A DNA stretch of 64,000 bases, taken from NCBI RefSeq assembly GCF_006442795.2, contig NZ_CP083956.1:4069501-4133500 (forward strand). The letters are read 5' to 3'. The stretch comes from Mesorhizobium sp. B1-1-8 (GTDB lineage Bacteria > Pseudomonadota > Alphaproteobacteria > Rhizobiales > Rhizobiaceae). The position numbers and the translations under genes are program-made. Below, piece by piece: positions 52,634-61,488 of this stretch. The stretch's first letter is position 1. Each line of letters opens with the position of its first letter. The notes beneath the pieces were generated by a model. It did not search any database and was not told the origin of the DNA. It was given only the letters and a program-made list of their open reading frames with translations.

Positions 52634-53680
52634 TTATTCCGCCGGCATTCCGGACGCCGGATCACCGCGGCCTTCCTGGCGGCCTCGCATCTTTTCCTTC
52701 TTCTTGCGGAAGCGCGCCTTCATGGCCTCGTCGGCCTCTTTGCTGCCGTCGTGCCAGGTCCCGAACAGCTTATCGAGGGGCACCAGCCCATCGCCGCCGT
52801 AATTTACCTCGAAATACTTGTGGTGCAGGTAGTGTATATAAGAATGGCTATCGAGGTTAACTTTGTCGGTGATTTCGAATATTTCAAAACCGAGGTGTCC
52901 GTTGACCGCGCCGAAACCCGCTCCGTGCAGCGTGAAGTAGGCGCAGACAGGGTTGGAAGGGATCAGCAGGTGCAGCCAGGCTTCGGCATGATAGAGAAAC
53001 CCTTCGACCGGGTGCATCGACAGCGACGACCACGGGCTCGGATTGATCGAATTGTGATGGACCGAATGCACCCATTTGTAGAGCGGCGGCCAATGGATCG
53101 CCCTGTGCAGGAAGAAGAAATAGACCTCGTGCACGGCCGGCGCGACAAGCACCAGAAACGATAGATAAAGCCAGTTCGTAGTCCAAGGCAGCCAAACCGC
53201 CCAGCTGTTTGCATAGGCCCACAGCATCACGATCTCGACCACCGTCCACAGCGGTATGGTGACGAAAAACGAGCGGGCGAAATTGTCGATGTTCTGGCTT
53301 TGGAACCAGAACACGTCGGACGGCGCGTCCGACGGAAATTTCGGATTGTATTTGAAACGGTTCTGCTGCTTGCGCTGGACGTAGTAGCGCAGCTCGAAGA
53401 AGCCGTAAAAGAGAAAAATCCCGGCGGCGTTGAGGCCGTATAGCCAAAGGTAGTTGAGCAACGAGAAGCGCGCGAGGCTCTGCCAGCTCGGGATAAGCAG
53501 ATTTACCCAAATGAGCGCCGTCGCGAGATGGAACGTGTTCCACGGCCAGAAGAATTCGGGGATCCACGCCACCACCTTCCTCGCATTGAGCGGACGGTGC
53601 CAGATCGGCGCCGGCTCGGCCCGCCGGTGCGGGGCCCAATTGCCGCGTTTGTCGCGGGTTCCATACTGAAGGTCATCCAT
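52634..53680 (-). CDS. Sterol desaturase/fatty acid hydroxylase-family di-iron membrane protein
   Basis: A 348-residue integral membrane enzyme with several hydrophobic helices and the three histidine clusters of the FA_hydroxylase superfamily: HEVYFFFLHRAIH, HSVHHNS and YLHHKYFEVNYGGDG. These bind a di-iron centre that uses O2 and electrons from a ferredoxin to hydroxylate or desaturate. A MocE-type ferredoxin is encoded in the same cluster. In rhizopine operons a MocD oxygenase paired with MocE opens the methyl ether; this gene may do the same job, although the MocD relationship is inference. AGGAGG lies 12 bases before the ATG. It is divergent from the LacI regulator and the first gene of the operon. 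Confidence 0.85.
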   Translation of the reverse strand: MDDLQYGTRDKRGNWAPHRRAEPAPIWHRPLNARKVVAWIPEFFWPWNTFHLATALIWVNLLIPSWQSLARFSLLNYLWLYGLNAAGIFLFYGFFELRYYVQRKQQNRFKYNPKFPSDAPSDVFWFQSQNIDNFARSFFVTIPLWTVVEIVMLWAYANSWAVWLPWTTNWLYLSFLVLVAPAVHEVYFFFLHRAIHWPPLYKWVHSVHHNSINPSPWSSLSMHPVEGFLYHAEAWLHLLIPSNPVCAYFTLHGAGFGAVNGHLGFEIFEITDKVNLDSHSYIHYLHHKYFEVNYGGDGLVPLDKLFGTWHDGSKEADEAMKARFRKKKEKMRGRQEGRGDPASGMPAE

Positions 53681-53827
53681 CGCGACAGCGCCTCCTCGCC
53701 TAGATCCGCCTGGGGTTTGGGGTTCGGACCTTGCCCTGAGGCTCAGCCGACCGAGCCCTCACTCGGCGCAATTCATATCGGAGGGTTGATATTTGGAGAA
53801 GGCAGAAATAATATCAAAATTGCATTT

Positions 53828-53856
53828 GTATCATTTAGTTTCAATCATGATGATAC
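53828..53856. promoter_or_regulatory. Candidate regulatory inverted repeat at the LacI/desaturase promoters
   Basis: GTATCAT (53828-53834) and ATGATAC (53850-53856), 15-base spacer, with a perfect ATCATGAT (53844-53851) inside. Located in the 193-base region between the divergent LacI regulator and the first gene of the catabolic operon. Operator function is inferred from symmetry and position only. Confidence 0.45.
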
Positions 53857-53873
53857 GACAGGGATGGACGTTC

Positions 53874-54908
53874 ATGAAGCGGCCGACAATCCACGATCTC
53901 GCTACCGCGGCAGGGGTATCGGTGGCGACGGTGAACAGAATTCTGGGTGGCACCGTTTCGGTTCGGCCGAAAACTGTCCAACGCGTGCAGAGCGCGGCGG
54001 AAGAAATTGGCTTCTACGGTGTCGGGGCGATTGACGATCGAGCTCGAAAAATATCGCCGCATTACCGATTGGGTTTCCTGCTCCAGCAGTCCACCCGTGA
54101 CCTCTACCAGCTGTTCGGAAAGAAGATCGTCGCCGCCTGTCGCGAGCGGCGGGACGAGGTCATCGACCCTGTCGTCGATTTTGTGGATATTTTGACACCG
54201 GAGACAATTTCGAACCGTCTTATCGCGCTCGGCGAGGAATGCGACGCTGTCGCGGTGGTCGCGGCGGATCACCCGATCGTTGGCCAAGCCATCCGTTCCC
54301 TGAAGGAGATGGGCAAACCGGTCGTCTCCTACATCACGGATCAATCCGCGCCGGAAAGGGCGGCTTATGTCGGCACCGACAATTGGAAGCTTGGGCGGAC
54401 CGCGGCCTTCCTGATCACGCAAACGACCCACGGCCCAGGTCGCATTGCGGTTTTCATAGGCAATCACCGGTACCAGTGCCAGGATGTCTCTGACGCCAGC
54501 TTCCGCTCCTATCTGCGTGAGCACGCGCCTCGGCTCACGGTCGAGGAAAGCCGCCCCACCCACGAGGAATCGAGCGAGGCATACCGTATGGTGACAGAGC
54601 TTTTGGAATCGACAAATGATCTCGTCGGCATTCTGATCGTCGGCGGTGGAATAACCGGAGTACTTCGTGCCTTGAAGGAAGTGTCCCCGGAGAGGCGGTC
54701 GGGCATCAAGGTTGTTTGCCGTGACATTGGTCCCGAAACTCGAAAGGGGCTGTCCGAAGGCCTGATCACCGCAGCTCTTTGCCATCCACTCGAAGCTGCT
54801 TCTGCCCTTCTTGTGCAGACAATGATCGATGTGATCGGACCGCAGAGACCATTGGCCACCCTTCAGCGGTCGATACCTTTTGAGATCGTCACGCCGGAGA
54901 ATATCTGA
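53874..54908 (+). CDS. LacI-family regulator of the MocE/desaturase operon
   Basis: A 344-residue LacI-type regulator: N-terminal HTH (TIHDLATAAGVSVATVNRIL, then GFY in the hinge region) and a periplasmic-binding-protein-like sensor (AVVAADHPIVGQAIRSLKEMG, AYVGTDNWKLGRTAAFLI). The frame opens at 53793, but the ATG at 53874 begins the family N-terminus (MKRPTIHDL). It is divergent from the desaturase-type gene across 193 bases and most likely represses the whole operon until the imported compound or an intermediate binds. It closely resembles regulators of inositol/ribose-type genes, judged by its ribose-binding-like sensor. Confidence 0.9.
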   Translation: MKRPTIHDLATAAGVSVATVNRILGGTVSVRPKTVQRVQSAAEEIGFYGVGAIDDRARKISPHYRLGFLLQQSTRDLYQLFGKKIVAACRERRDEVIDPVVDFVDILTPETISNRLIALGEECDAVAVVAADHPIVGQAIRSLKEMGKPVVSYITDQSAPERAAYVGTDNWKLGRTAAFLITQTTHGPGRIAVFIGNHRYQCQDVSDASFRSYLREHAPRLTVEESRPTHEESSEAYRMVTELLESTNDLVGILIVGGGITGVLRALKEVSPERRSGIKVVCRDIGPETRKGLSEGLITAALCHPLEAASALLVQTMIDVIGPQRPLATLQRSIPFEIVTPENI

Positions 54909-55058
54909 TGGAAATGTCTGCTACGGAGTCGCCGTCGGCATGCCACGACCCGAATGAGGAATGTCCGCTTTAAGGCGAGCACCCGCAATGAACCCGCCCC
55001 AAACTTCTGCTGAACCGCCGCATTGCCTTCCGCGACGACCCGCACAATAGTCGGGACG

Positions 55059-56519
55059 ATGTTTGAGGCGATAGCGAGTCACTGGTCCACGCTGATCCTG
55101 ATCCTTTCCCTGGCCATGGCGGCTGTCGGCATCGTCCACGCCATCATGACCAAGGAAGACGTGCGGGCCGCCACCGGCTGGGTGGGCGTGATGCTTTTGT
55201 CGCCCTTCCTCGGCGCGATCATCTACGCCATCGCCGGCATCAACCGCATTCGCCGCGCCACGATCAGCGCCATGCGGCCGATTGCCGGCGAGGCCGCCGA
55301 GGCAAGGCACGACCGCGACGTGGCGCTGGAGGCGCTGATCGGCGCCGAGTACGGCGAGCGCTTTATCGGCCTCAAGACACTTGGCGACAGGGTGACGCGG
55401 CGCGCGCTGACTTCGGGAAACACGATCGCCGTCCTGAAGACCGGCGACGAAGCCTACACGGCGATGTGCCGGGCGATCGACGGGGCGAAAAGAAGCGTCC
55501 TGCTAGAGACCTATATCTTCGACAATGATGCGGTCGGACAGCTCTTCGCCCAGACACTTGGCAACGCCGTCAAACGCGGCGTCGCCGTGCGGGTGCTGAT
55601 CGATGCCGTCGGCGTGCGCTATTCGGTGCCCAGCATCCTCAAGCATCTCAAGGAAGCGGATGTCACCGCCGACCTTTTCAACGGCAATATCGTCATGGGG
55701 TTGAGGCTTCCCTATGCCAATCTGAGGACCCACAGGAAGATCCTCATCGTCGATGGCGCGGTGGCGTTCACCGGAGGGATGAACATCCGCAAGGGATTCT
55801 CCGCCGAATTCGCCGGTTCCGACAGCTCCAGGGATACGCATTTCGAGGTCACCGGGCCGGTGGTGGCCGACCTGTTCTCGGTGGCGGCCGAGGACTGGCG
55901 CTTCGCCGGCAACGAGGCGCTGAAAGGCGATATCTGGCAGGTCGAGAGAGCCTTGCCTCCGCCCGGGCAGCCCATGCTGGTGCGCGCGGTGGCGACAGGA
56001 CCCGATGCCTCGAACGAGACCAACCACAAGTTGCTGATGGGGGCGTTTTCGGTTGCCCGCAAATCGATCCGCATCATGTCGCCCTATTTCCTCCCCGATC
56101 GGGAGCTGATCAGCGCGCTGACGACGGCCGGCCGGCGCGGCGTCGAGATCGACATCGTCGTGCCGGCGGTGAACAACCTCTTCCTCGTCGACCATGCCAT
56201 GACGGCGCAATTCGACCAGGTGCTGAAGCATTATTGCCGCGTCTGGCGCCATGAAGGCGCGTTCGACCATTCGAAGCTGATGTCGATCGACGGCGTCTGG
56301 GCCTATATAGGCTCCTCCAATCTCGATGCGCGCTCGCTCAGGCTGAATTTCGAAATCGACATGGAGGTTCTGGACCCAAATTTCGCCGCCGAGATCGACG
56401 CGCGCATCGAGTCGGCGATCGCCACGGCCAAACCGGTGACACTGCAGGGATTGAAAGATCGGCCGTTCGTCATCCGCGTTTTCGACCGTTTGTTATGGCT
56501 GGGATCGCCCTATCTTTAA
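55059..56519 (+). CDS. cls: Cardiolipin synthase (phospholipase D family)
   Basis: A 486-residue cardiolipin synthase. Two N-terminal transmembrane helices (WSTLILILSLAMAAVGIVHAI and GWVGVMLLSPFLGAIIYAIAG) are followed by two PLD catalytic motifs: THRKILIVDG and DHSKLMSIDG, each with the H-x-K-x4-D core and the downstream GGMN and GSSN. It joins phosphatidylglycerol molecules into cardiolipin at the inner membrane. The ATG at 55059 was chosen; TTG at 55023 is an unlikely alternative. The exo/endonuclease-phosphatase family gene follows after 25 bases and forms a pair with it. Confidence 0.95.
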   Translation: MFEAIASHWSTLILILSLAMAAVGIVHAIMTKEDVRAATGWVGVMLLSPFLGAIIYAIAGINRIRRATISAMRPIAGEAAEARHDRDVALEALIGAEYGERFIGLKTLGDRVTRRALTSGNTIAVLKTGDEAYTAMCRAIDGAKRSVLLETYIFDNDAVGQLFAQTLGNAVKRGVAVRVLIDAVGVRYSVPSILKHLKEADVTADLFNGNIVMGLRLPYANLRTHRKILIVDGAVAFTGGMNIRKGFSAEFAGSDSSRDTHFEVTGPVVADLFSVAAEDWRFAGNEALKGDIWQVERALPPPGQPMLVRAVATGPDASNETNHKLLMGAFSVARKSIRIMSPYFLPDRELISALTTAGRRGVEIDIVVPAVNNLFLVDHAMTAQFDQVLKHYCRVWRHEGAFDHSKLMSIDGVWAYIGSSNLDARSLRLNFEIDMEVLDPNFAAEIDARIESAIATAKPVTLQGLKDRPFVIRVFDRLLWLGSPYL

Positions 56520-56544
56520 TGCAGACAAAAAGAGCACCAGGCGC

Positions 56545-57348
56545 ATGGAAATAAACGGACGCAACCTCCCGGAGACGGTGCTTCTGTCGATCCGCAGCAG
56601 ACATGCGCGCAAGGCAAAAGCGACGCCGCGCAAGCGGGTCAATGATGCCGAAATGGTTGTCGCCTCCTACAACGTCCATAAATGCATCGGCACCGACCGC
56701 AAATTCGACCCCGACCGCACCGCGCGCGTTATCCGCGAAATCAGCCCCGACGTCATTGCCCTGCAGGAGGCCGACAACCGTTTCGGCGACCGCGCCGGGC
56801 TGCTCGACCTTGCCCGCCTCGAAATGGAAACGGGCCTGGTGCCGGTGCCGGTTTCCGGAAACGGCAAGGGGCACGGCTGGCGTGGCAATGTGCTTCTGTT
56901 CAAGCGCGGCAGCACGGTGCGCGACGTCCACCAGATCAAGCTGCCGGGCCTGGAGCCGCGTGGGGCGCTGGTCGCCGAGATCGACCTCGACGAAAAACGC
57001 ACGCTGCGCGTCATTGCCGCCCATCTTGGCCTGCTGCGCCGCTCGCGCTCCGAACAGGCGCGCGTCGTGCTCGACATCATGAACAGCGCCGATGAGCGGC
57101 CGACGCTTTTGCTCGGCGACCTCAACGAATGGCGGCTGGGTAATCGCTCGGCGCTCAACACGCTGCACACCACTTTCGGCCCGACGCCGCCGGCGGTCGC
57201 CACCTTCCCCTCGGGGCTGCCGGTGCTGGCGCTCGACCGCATCATGGCCAACCGCAACGGCATGATCTCGGCGGTGGAAGCGCACGACACGCCGCTGTCG
57301 CGCGTCGCCTCCGACCACCTGCCGCTGACGGCTTTCGTGCATTTGTAA
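56545..57348 (+). CDS. Endonuclease/exonuclease/phosphatase (EEP) family protein
   Basis: A 267-residue EEP-fold metal-dependent phosphodiesterase or phosphatase. Active-site motifs are SYNVHKC (N), ALQEAD (E), LLLGDLNEW (D-x-N) and ASDHLPLTA (D-H). There is no signal peptide; the first 35 residues are basic. Members hydrolyse phospholipids, nucleic acids or inositol phosphates. Genes of this type directly downstream of cls are common, suggesting a role in phospholipid turnover; the substrate is not defined. It ends 6 bases from the convergent GH127 gene. Confidence 0.87.
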   Translation: MEINGRNLPETVLLSIRSRHARKAKATPRKRVNDAEMVVASYNVHKCIGTDRKFDPDRTARVIREISPDVIALQEADNRFGDRAGLLDLARLEMETGLVPVPVSGNGKGHGWRGNVLLFKRGSTVRDVHQIKLPGLEPRGALVAEIDLDEKRTLRVIAAHLGLLRRSRSEQARVVLDIMNSADERPTLLLGDLNEWRLGNRSALNTLHTTFGPTPPAVATFPSGLPVLALDRIMANRNGMISAVEAHDTPLSRVASDHLPLTAFVHL

Positions 57349-57354
57349 CCCGGC

Positions 57355-59310
57355 TTACCCCTCCCGCAGCCAGACCAGCATCTCGCCGGGATCGCGATTG
57401 TCCCAGGCGAAATAAGGAACCGCCTTGAGTTTCGTCTCTGCGGCCGTCGGCGGCTCGGGGCGGTAGAGATCGCTGCCCCAGTTGTCCGTCTCGGCCCGAC
57501 TGCCGATGGCTGAAAGGGTGACGATGCCGCCGAGCAGGTTCGGCTCGGCATGCGCCTCGATGCTTGCCGTGCGCGGCAAGGCGATGCGGTGCAGGCCGCC
57601 ACCATTGTCGGTTTCCTCGACACAGTAAATCAGCGGCCCGCGCGCCAGCGCGACGCGGCCGATATCCTGGCGCACTTGCGGGTTGGCGAAGAGGCGGGCC
57701 ATTGACATTTCGAGGTCGAGCTCGATCCGGTCGCCCTGGCGCCATTCGCGGCGGATGGCGGCGTAGCCGCCGCTCGTCGCCTGGTCGAGATCGACCGGCT
57801 TGCCGTTCACCCGAAGCGCGGCCTTGCGGCACCAGGCGGGCATGCGCAGGTAAAGCGTGAACTCGACCGGCGCCTCGGCCTCGATCGCGATCGAGACCGC
57901 ACCGTCCCACGGGTAATTGCTGGTCTGGACAAGGCTGACCGGCCGGCCGGCGATTTCGAAGCGGGCGGTGGAGTCGCCATAGAGATGCACCGCCAGCGCA
58001 TCATCCGACAGGCCGTAGAAATAGCTGCCGATGGACGCCACCATGCGGCCGATATTGGGCGGGCAGCAAGGGCAGCGATGCCATTTCCAGCGGTGGTGGC
58101 CGCCCCGGCTTTCCAGCGGGTTCTCGTAGAAGAACAGCGAGCCGTCGAGCGACAGGCCCGAGATCGAGCCGTTGTACAAAGCCCGCTCCATCATGTCGGC
58201 GTAGCGGGCGTTCGGCCCCATGCCGAGCATGCGGCTTGCCCAGAACACCAGGCCGACGGAGGCGCAGGTCTCGGCATAGGCGGTTTCGTTGGGCAGGTCG
58301 TAGTCATTGGTGAAGCCCTCATTGTCGGCGGACGGGCCGAGACCGCCGGTGACATAGAGGCTCCTGGTGGTGAGATCGTCCCACAGCCGCTCGAGCGCCA
58401 CCTTGAGGGTGTCGTCGCCATATTCGGTGGCGATATCGGCCATGCCGGAATAGAGGTACATCGCCCGCACCGCGTGGCCGACGACCTTGTCCTGCTCGCG
58501 CACCGGCTTGTGCGACTGGTTGTATTCGTAGGTCTTGAAGTGGAAATCCTTGGGGTCGGCGCCGCGCGCCAGCGCCTCCTCGTCGAAATAATGCGGCTGC
58601 TGCCCGCGCTGGTCGATAAAGTACTTAGCCAGCTCCATATATTTGCGTTCGCCGGTGACGCGCGAGAGCTTGACCAGCGCCAGCTCGATCTCCTCATGGC
58701 CGCAATAGCCTTTTTTCTTGCCCGGCTCAGGGCCGAACATCGAGGCGATGTGGTCGGCAAAGCGGCTCATGATGTCGAGCAGCTTGCGTTTTCCGGTCGC
58801 CTGGTAGTAGGCGACGGCGCCCTCGATCAGATGGCCGGCGCAATAGAGCTCGTGGCAATCGCGCAGATTGGTCCAGCGCAGGCCGGGCTGGATGCGCTGG
58901 TACCAGCTCGACAGATAGCCGTCTTCCTGCTGCAGCTTGCCGTACATGTCGATGACGGCGTCGATCTTCTTCTCCAGATCGGGATTGCGGCGCCGGTAGA
59001 GCGAATAGGCGGCGGTCTCGATGGTCTTGCCCCAGTCGGAATCCCAGAACATCTGCGTCGTCACGGTGCTGGCGGTGAAACCGTCATTGACATGGAACGG
59101 GATGACGACGCCCGGCGACGGCACATCCGGATCGATCTGCTCCAGCATGCGCGCCTCGACGCAGCGGTCATAGAGGATGCCGGCGGTCTTGGCGGCGACC
59201 GCGTCGACACGGTCGCCCCAGAAACCGCGGACATCGACTTGCGGCACAGGCAACGGCCGGAACGCGAGCTTCGGCTTGGCGCCGGTCTGGGCGGGTTGCG
59301 GTGCGGTCAT
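57355..59310 (-). CDS. GH127 beta-L-arabinofuranosidase
   Basis: A 651-residue glycoside hydrolase of family 127 (DUF1680): an (alpha/alpha)6 barrel with C-terminal beta sandwiches. The unusual zinc-thiolate active site of HypBA1-type enzymes is kept: E347 and C349 (AETCASVG) and the pair C415-C416 (CPCCPPNIG), one of which is the nucleophile. It should release beta-L-arabinofuranose from plant glycoproteins or arabinan fragments inside the cell, since no signal peptide is present. It is the last gene of an operon with a LacI regulator and a sugar importer, which supplies short arabino-oligosaccharides. Confidence 0.92.
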   Translation of the reverse strand: MTAPQPAQTGAKPKLAFRPLPVPQVDVRGFWGDRVDAVAAKTAGILYDRCVEARMLEQIDPDVPSPGVVIPFHVNDGFTASTVTTQMFWDSDWGKTIETAAYSLYRRRNPDLEKKIDAVIDMYGKLQQEDGYLSSWYQRIQPGLRWTNLRDCHELYCAGHLIEGAVAYYQATGKRKLLDIMSRFADHIASMFGPEPGKKKGYCGHEEIELALVKLSRVTGERKYMELAKYFIDQRGQQPHYFDEEALARGADPKDFHFKTYEYNQSHKPVREQDKVVGHAVRAMYLYSGMADIATEYGDDTLKVALERLWDDLTTRSLYVTGGLGPSADNEGFTNDYDLPNETAYAETCASVGLVFWASRMLGMGPNARYADMMERALYNGSISGLSLDGSLFFYENPLESRGGHHRWKWHRCPCCPPNIGRMVASIGSYFYGLSDDALAVHLYGDSTARFEIAGRPVSLVQTSNYPWDGAVSIAIEAEAPVEFTLYLRMPAWCRKAALRVNGKPVDLDQATSGGYAAIRREWRQGDRIELDLEMSMARLFANPQVRQDIGRVALARGPLIYCVEETDNGGGLHRIALPRTASIEAHAEPNLLGGIVTLSAIGSRAETDNWGSDLYRPEPPTAAETKLKAVPYFAWDNRDPGEMLVWLREG

Positions 59311-59337
59311 GACGTCACTCCATTCGAATTCAGGGAA

Positions 59338-60195
59338 TTACTTGACGGCCCCGGCCATCAGGCCGCGGATGTAGAAGCGCTGCAGCGCCAGGAACAGGAT
59401 CAGGCAGGGCACCATCATCACCGTGACGCCCGCCTGGACAGCACCCCAGTCGATGGCGCCGAAGCGGCCGGACTGAAGTGCCGTCATCATCACCGGCAGG
59501 GTGAACTTCGATTGGTCGGTCATCAGCACGAGCGCGGCGAGGAACTCGTTCCAGGCGCCGAGGAAGGCGAACAGCGCGATCGTGACGACCCCTGGCCAGA
59601 CCAGCGGCAGCATCACCTTCAAAAGCATGGTGACGTTGTTGGCGCCGTCCATGCGCGCCGCCTCCTCGATCTCGCGCGGCACGGCGTCGAAGGCATTGCG
59701 CATCATGAAGATCGAGAACGGCAGCTGCAGCGTGACGTAGACGCAGACCAGCCCGGTCAGCGTGTTGTGCAGACCGAGCCTGGTCAGCACCAGGAAGATA
59801 GGCGTCAGGATCGACTGGAACGGGATCATGATCGTCGACAGGATGAGGATGAAGAAGAAATCCCTGAAGGGAAAGCGGAAGCGCGAGAAGCCGTAGCCGG
59901 CGAGCACGCTGACCAGCACCGACAGGATCACCGTCATCACCGAGACATAGATGCTATTCTGCGCCGAGGCCCAGAGCCCGTCGCCAAAGGTGTTCAGCGT
60001 TTGATAATTCTCGATCGAGAAGCCGGTGGTCGGCCAGGGCGGCAGCGGCGGCTGGCGCGCTTCCTGCGCCGGCTTGAAGGTGGAGAGCACGGTCCACACG
60101 ATCGGCGCCAGGAACAGCACCGAGGCGATCACGCCGGTGGAGTGCCTGGCGAGGCTGAAGGCTGCCTTGCGGTTCTGCGACATCGCCTCGGCCAT
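59338..60195 (-). CDS. Carbohydrate ABC transporter permease (MalG-type)
   Basis: A 285-residue MalG-type permease with six helices. The EAA loop near residues 175-195 (AVPREIEEAARMDGANNVTM, then LKVMLPLVWPGVVT) docks the ATPase. Its ATG shares one base with the stop codon of the MalF-type gene. It belongs to the LacI-binding protein-permease-permease-GH127 run. No ATPase gene is present, so a shared UgpC/MsmX-type ATPase from elsewhere is expected. Confidence 0.93.
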   Translation of the reverse strand: MAEAMSQNRKAAFSLARHSTGVIASVLFLAPIVWTVLSTFKPAQEARQPPLPPWPTTGFSIENYQTLNTFGDGLWASAQNSIYVSVMTVILSVLVSVLAGYGFSRFRFPFRDFFFILILSTIMIPFQSILTPIFLVLTRLGLHNTLTGLVCVYVTLQLPFSIFMMRNAFDAVPREIEEAARMDGANNVTMLLKVMLPLVWPGVVTIALFAFLGAWNEFLAALVLMTDQSKFTLPVMMTALQSGRFGAIDWGAVQAGVTVMMVPCLILFLALQRFYIRGLMAGAVK

Positions 60196-61121
60196 CAGTC
60201 GAGCCCCTCGGGTTTGCGCAGCAGCCAGAGCTGAATGAGGCTGAGCGCCACCAGGATGACCAAAAGCACCATGGAAAGTGCGGCGCCGTAGCCTAATTTG
60301 AATGACACGAAGGACTGGTTGAAGATCCAGTAGACCGCGGTCAGCGTCTGGTTGCGCGGGCCGCCGCGCAAGATGATGTAGAACTGGTCGAAGGCAAGGA
60401 TCGAGCCTGCGACCGACAGGATCAGCGCCAACGCCAGCGTGCGGCGCATCAGCGGCAAGGTGATCGCCCTGAACCTGGCGAAAGGCCCTGCCCCATCAAT
60501 GACGGCCGCCTCCTGCAAATCCTGCGGGATCGACTGCAGGCCGGTCATCAGGATGATCATGGTGAAGCCGGCGACCTTCCACACCACCATGGCGATGATC
60601 GACCAGAAGGCCGGCTGGAAGGTGGCGAGCAGGTTGAACTTCTTGTCGATCAGGCCAAGATCGTAGGCGGCCGGGCTGAACAGGCCGGAATCGACATTCA
60701 GGAGCCACGACCAGAGCAGGCTCGCCGAGGCGAAGCCGACCACCGCCGGCATGAAGAAGGCGGTGCGGTAAAGGTTGGTCAGCGGACGCGGACGCTCGAT
60801 GAAGATCGCCAGCGGAAAGGCGACGGCGAAAATCGCGATGGTGACGATCACCGTATAATAGGCGGTGAACCGGAGCGCGTTCCAGAAGCGGGTGTCGCGC
60901 AGGATGGCGAAGTAATTGTCGAGGCCGACGAAGGCATGCTCGCCCATCAGAGGCCAGTTGTGAAGCGACATCCACGCCGTCATGCCAAGCGGGATGACGA
61001 AGAAGACGGTGACGAGGGCCACGGCCGGCAAGACATAGAGCAGGCCCACCCATTGCCGGCGGCCGGCGCCGACGAGCTTTCTGGCGCGTACCGGAGCGGA
61101 GGTTGCTGCGATGGTGGTCAT
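60195..61121 (-). CDS. Carbohydrate ABC transporter permease (MalF-type)
   Basis: A 308-residue MalF-type permease with six helices and the EAA loop (SIPQDLQEAAVIDGAGPFARF, RAITLPLMRRTL). The ATG at 61121 (MTTIAATSAPV) was chosen; the longer frame to 61235 reads through the palindromic element in the leader. It is coupled to the MalG-type gene by overlapping stop and start codons. Together with the binding protein gene at 61489 it imports an oligosaccharide that the GH127 enzyme cuts. Confidence 0.93.
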   Translation of the reverse strand: MTTIAATSAPVRARKLVGAGRRQWVGLLYVLPAVALVTVFFVIPLGMTAWMSLHNWPLMGEHAFVGLDNYFAILRDTRFWNALRFTAYYTVIVTIAIFAVAFPLAIFIERPRPLTNLYRTAFFMPAVVGFASASLLWSWLLNVDSGLFSPAAYDLGLIDKKFNLLATFQPAFWSIIAMVVWKVAGFTMIILMTGLQSIPQDLQEAAVIDGAGPFARFRAITLPLMRRTLALALILSVAGSILAFDQFYIILRGGPRNQTLTAVYWIFNQSFVSFKLGYGAALSMVLLVILVALSLIQLWLLRKPEGLD

Positions 61122-61133
61122 GGCCGGCCACTC

Positions 61134-61294
61134 GCCTCCCCTTCTCCCCTTGTGGGAGAAGGTGGATCGGCGCGCAGCGCCGAGACGGATGAGGGGTGTT
61201 CCAGCGGAGTGAGACGTTGGCTTTCCCTGGAGCACACCTCATCCGACCGAGCTTCGCTCGGCCACCTTCTCCCACAAGGGGAGAAGGGGGAGCC
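61134..61294. repeat. Large palindromic element in the permease leader
   Basis: About 160 bases with near-perfect inverted ends: CTTCTCCCCTTGTGGGAGAA on the left and its complement on the right, plus inner repeats around GAGGGGTGTTCC and CACCTCATCC. It is unlike the two RIME-like copies in core sequence but has the same layout. It lies between the binding-protein gene and the first permease gene of one operon, directly before the permease start, so it will be transcribed and can fold. Confidence 0.8.
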
Positions 61295-61396
61295 AGCCCG
61301 CCGGCGCCCCGAACTGCCGACCGCAATCCGGTTGCCCATCGAGATGTATAAGTGTTGTCTCAACACGATAATCCCTGTCATTCAGCGATACAGTCC

Positions 61397-61474
61397 CCGG
61401 CCGCCCGGCCAGGGAGACGGGGCGGGCGGCCGGTCAGAGCCTTGGCGGCGAGGCGTTGCGCAATCCTCGCCGCC
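61397..61474 (-). promoter_or_regulatory. Two tandem stem-loops after the binding-protein gene
   Basis: First, 10-base stem GGCGGCGAGG and CCTCGCCGCC (61444-61453, 61465-61474), 14 bases after the stop codon. Second, 11-base stem CCGGCCGCCCG and CGGGCGGCCGG (61397-61407, 61423-61433). No T-run follows. Such paired structures protect the binding-protein mRNA and limit readthrough into the permeases. Confidence 0.6.
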
Positions 61475-61488
61475 GGCTGGCCCTGGTG

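Noticed and set aside
53681..53873. MocR-type (GntR-aminotransferase) regulator for the rhizopine-like operon
   Set aside because: I looked for one because known rhizopine loci carry it; the regulator here is LacI-type and no GntR gene is present.
57985..60234. 749-residue open frame on the plus strand
   Set aside because: Antisense to the GH127 and MalG-type genes, no domain pattern, composition typical of a shadow frame.
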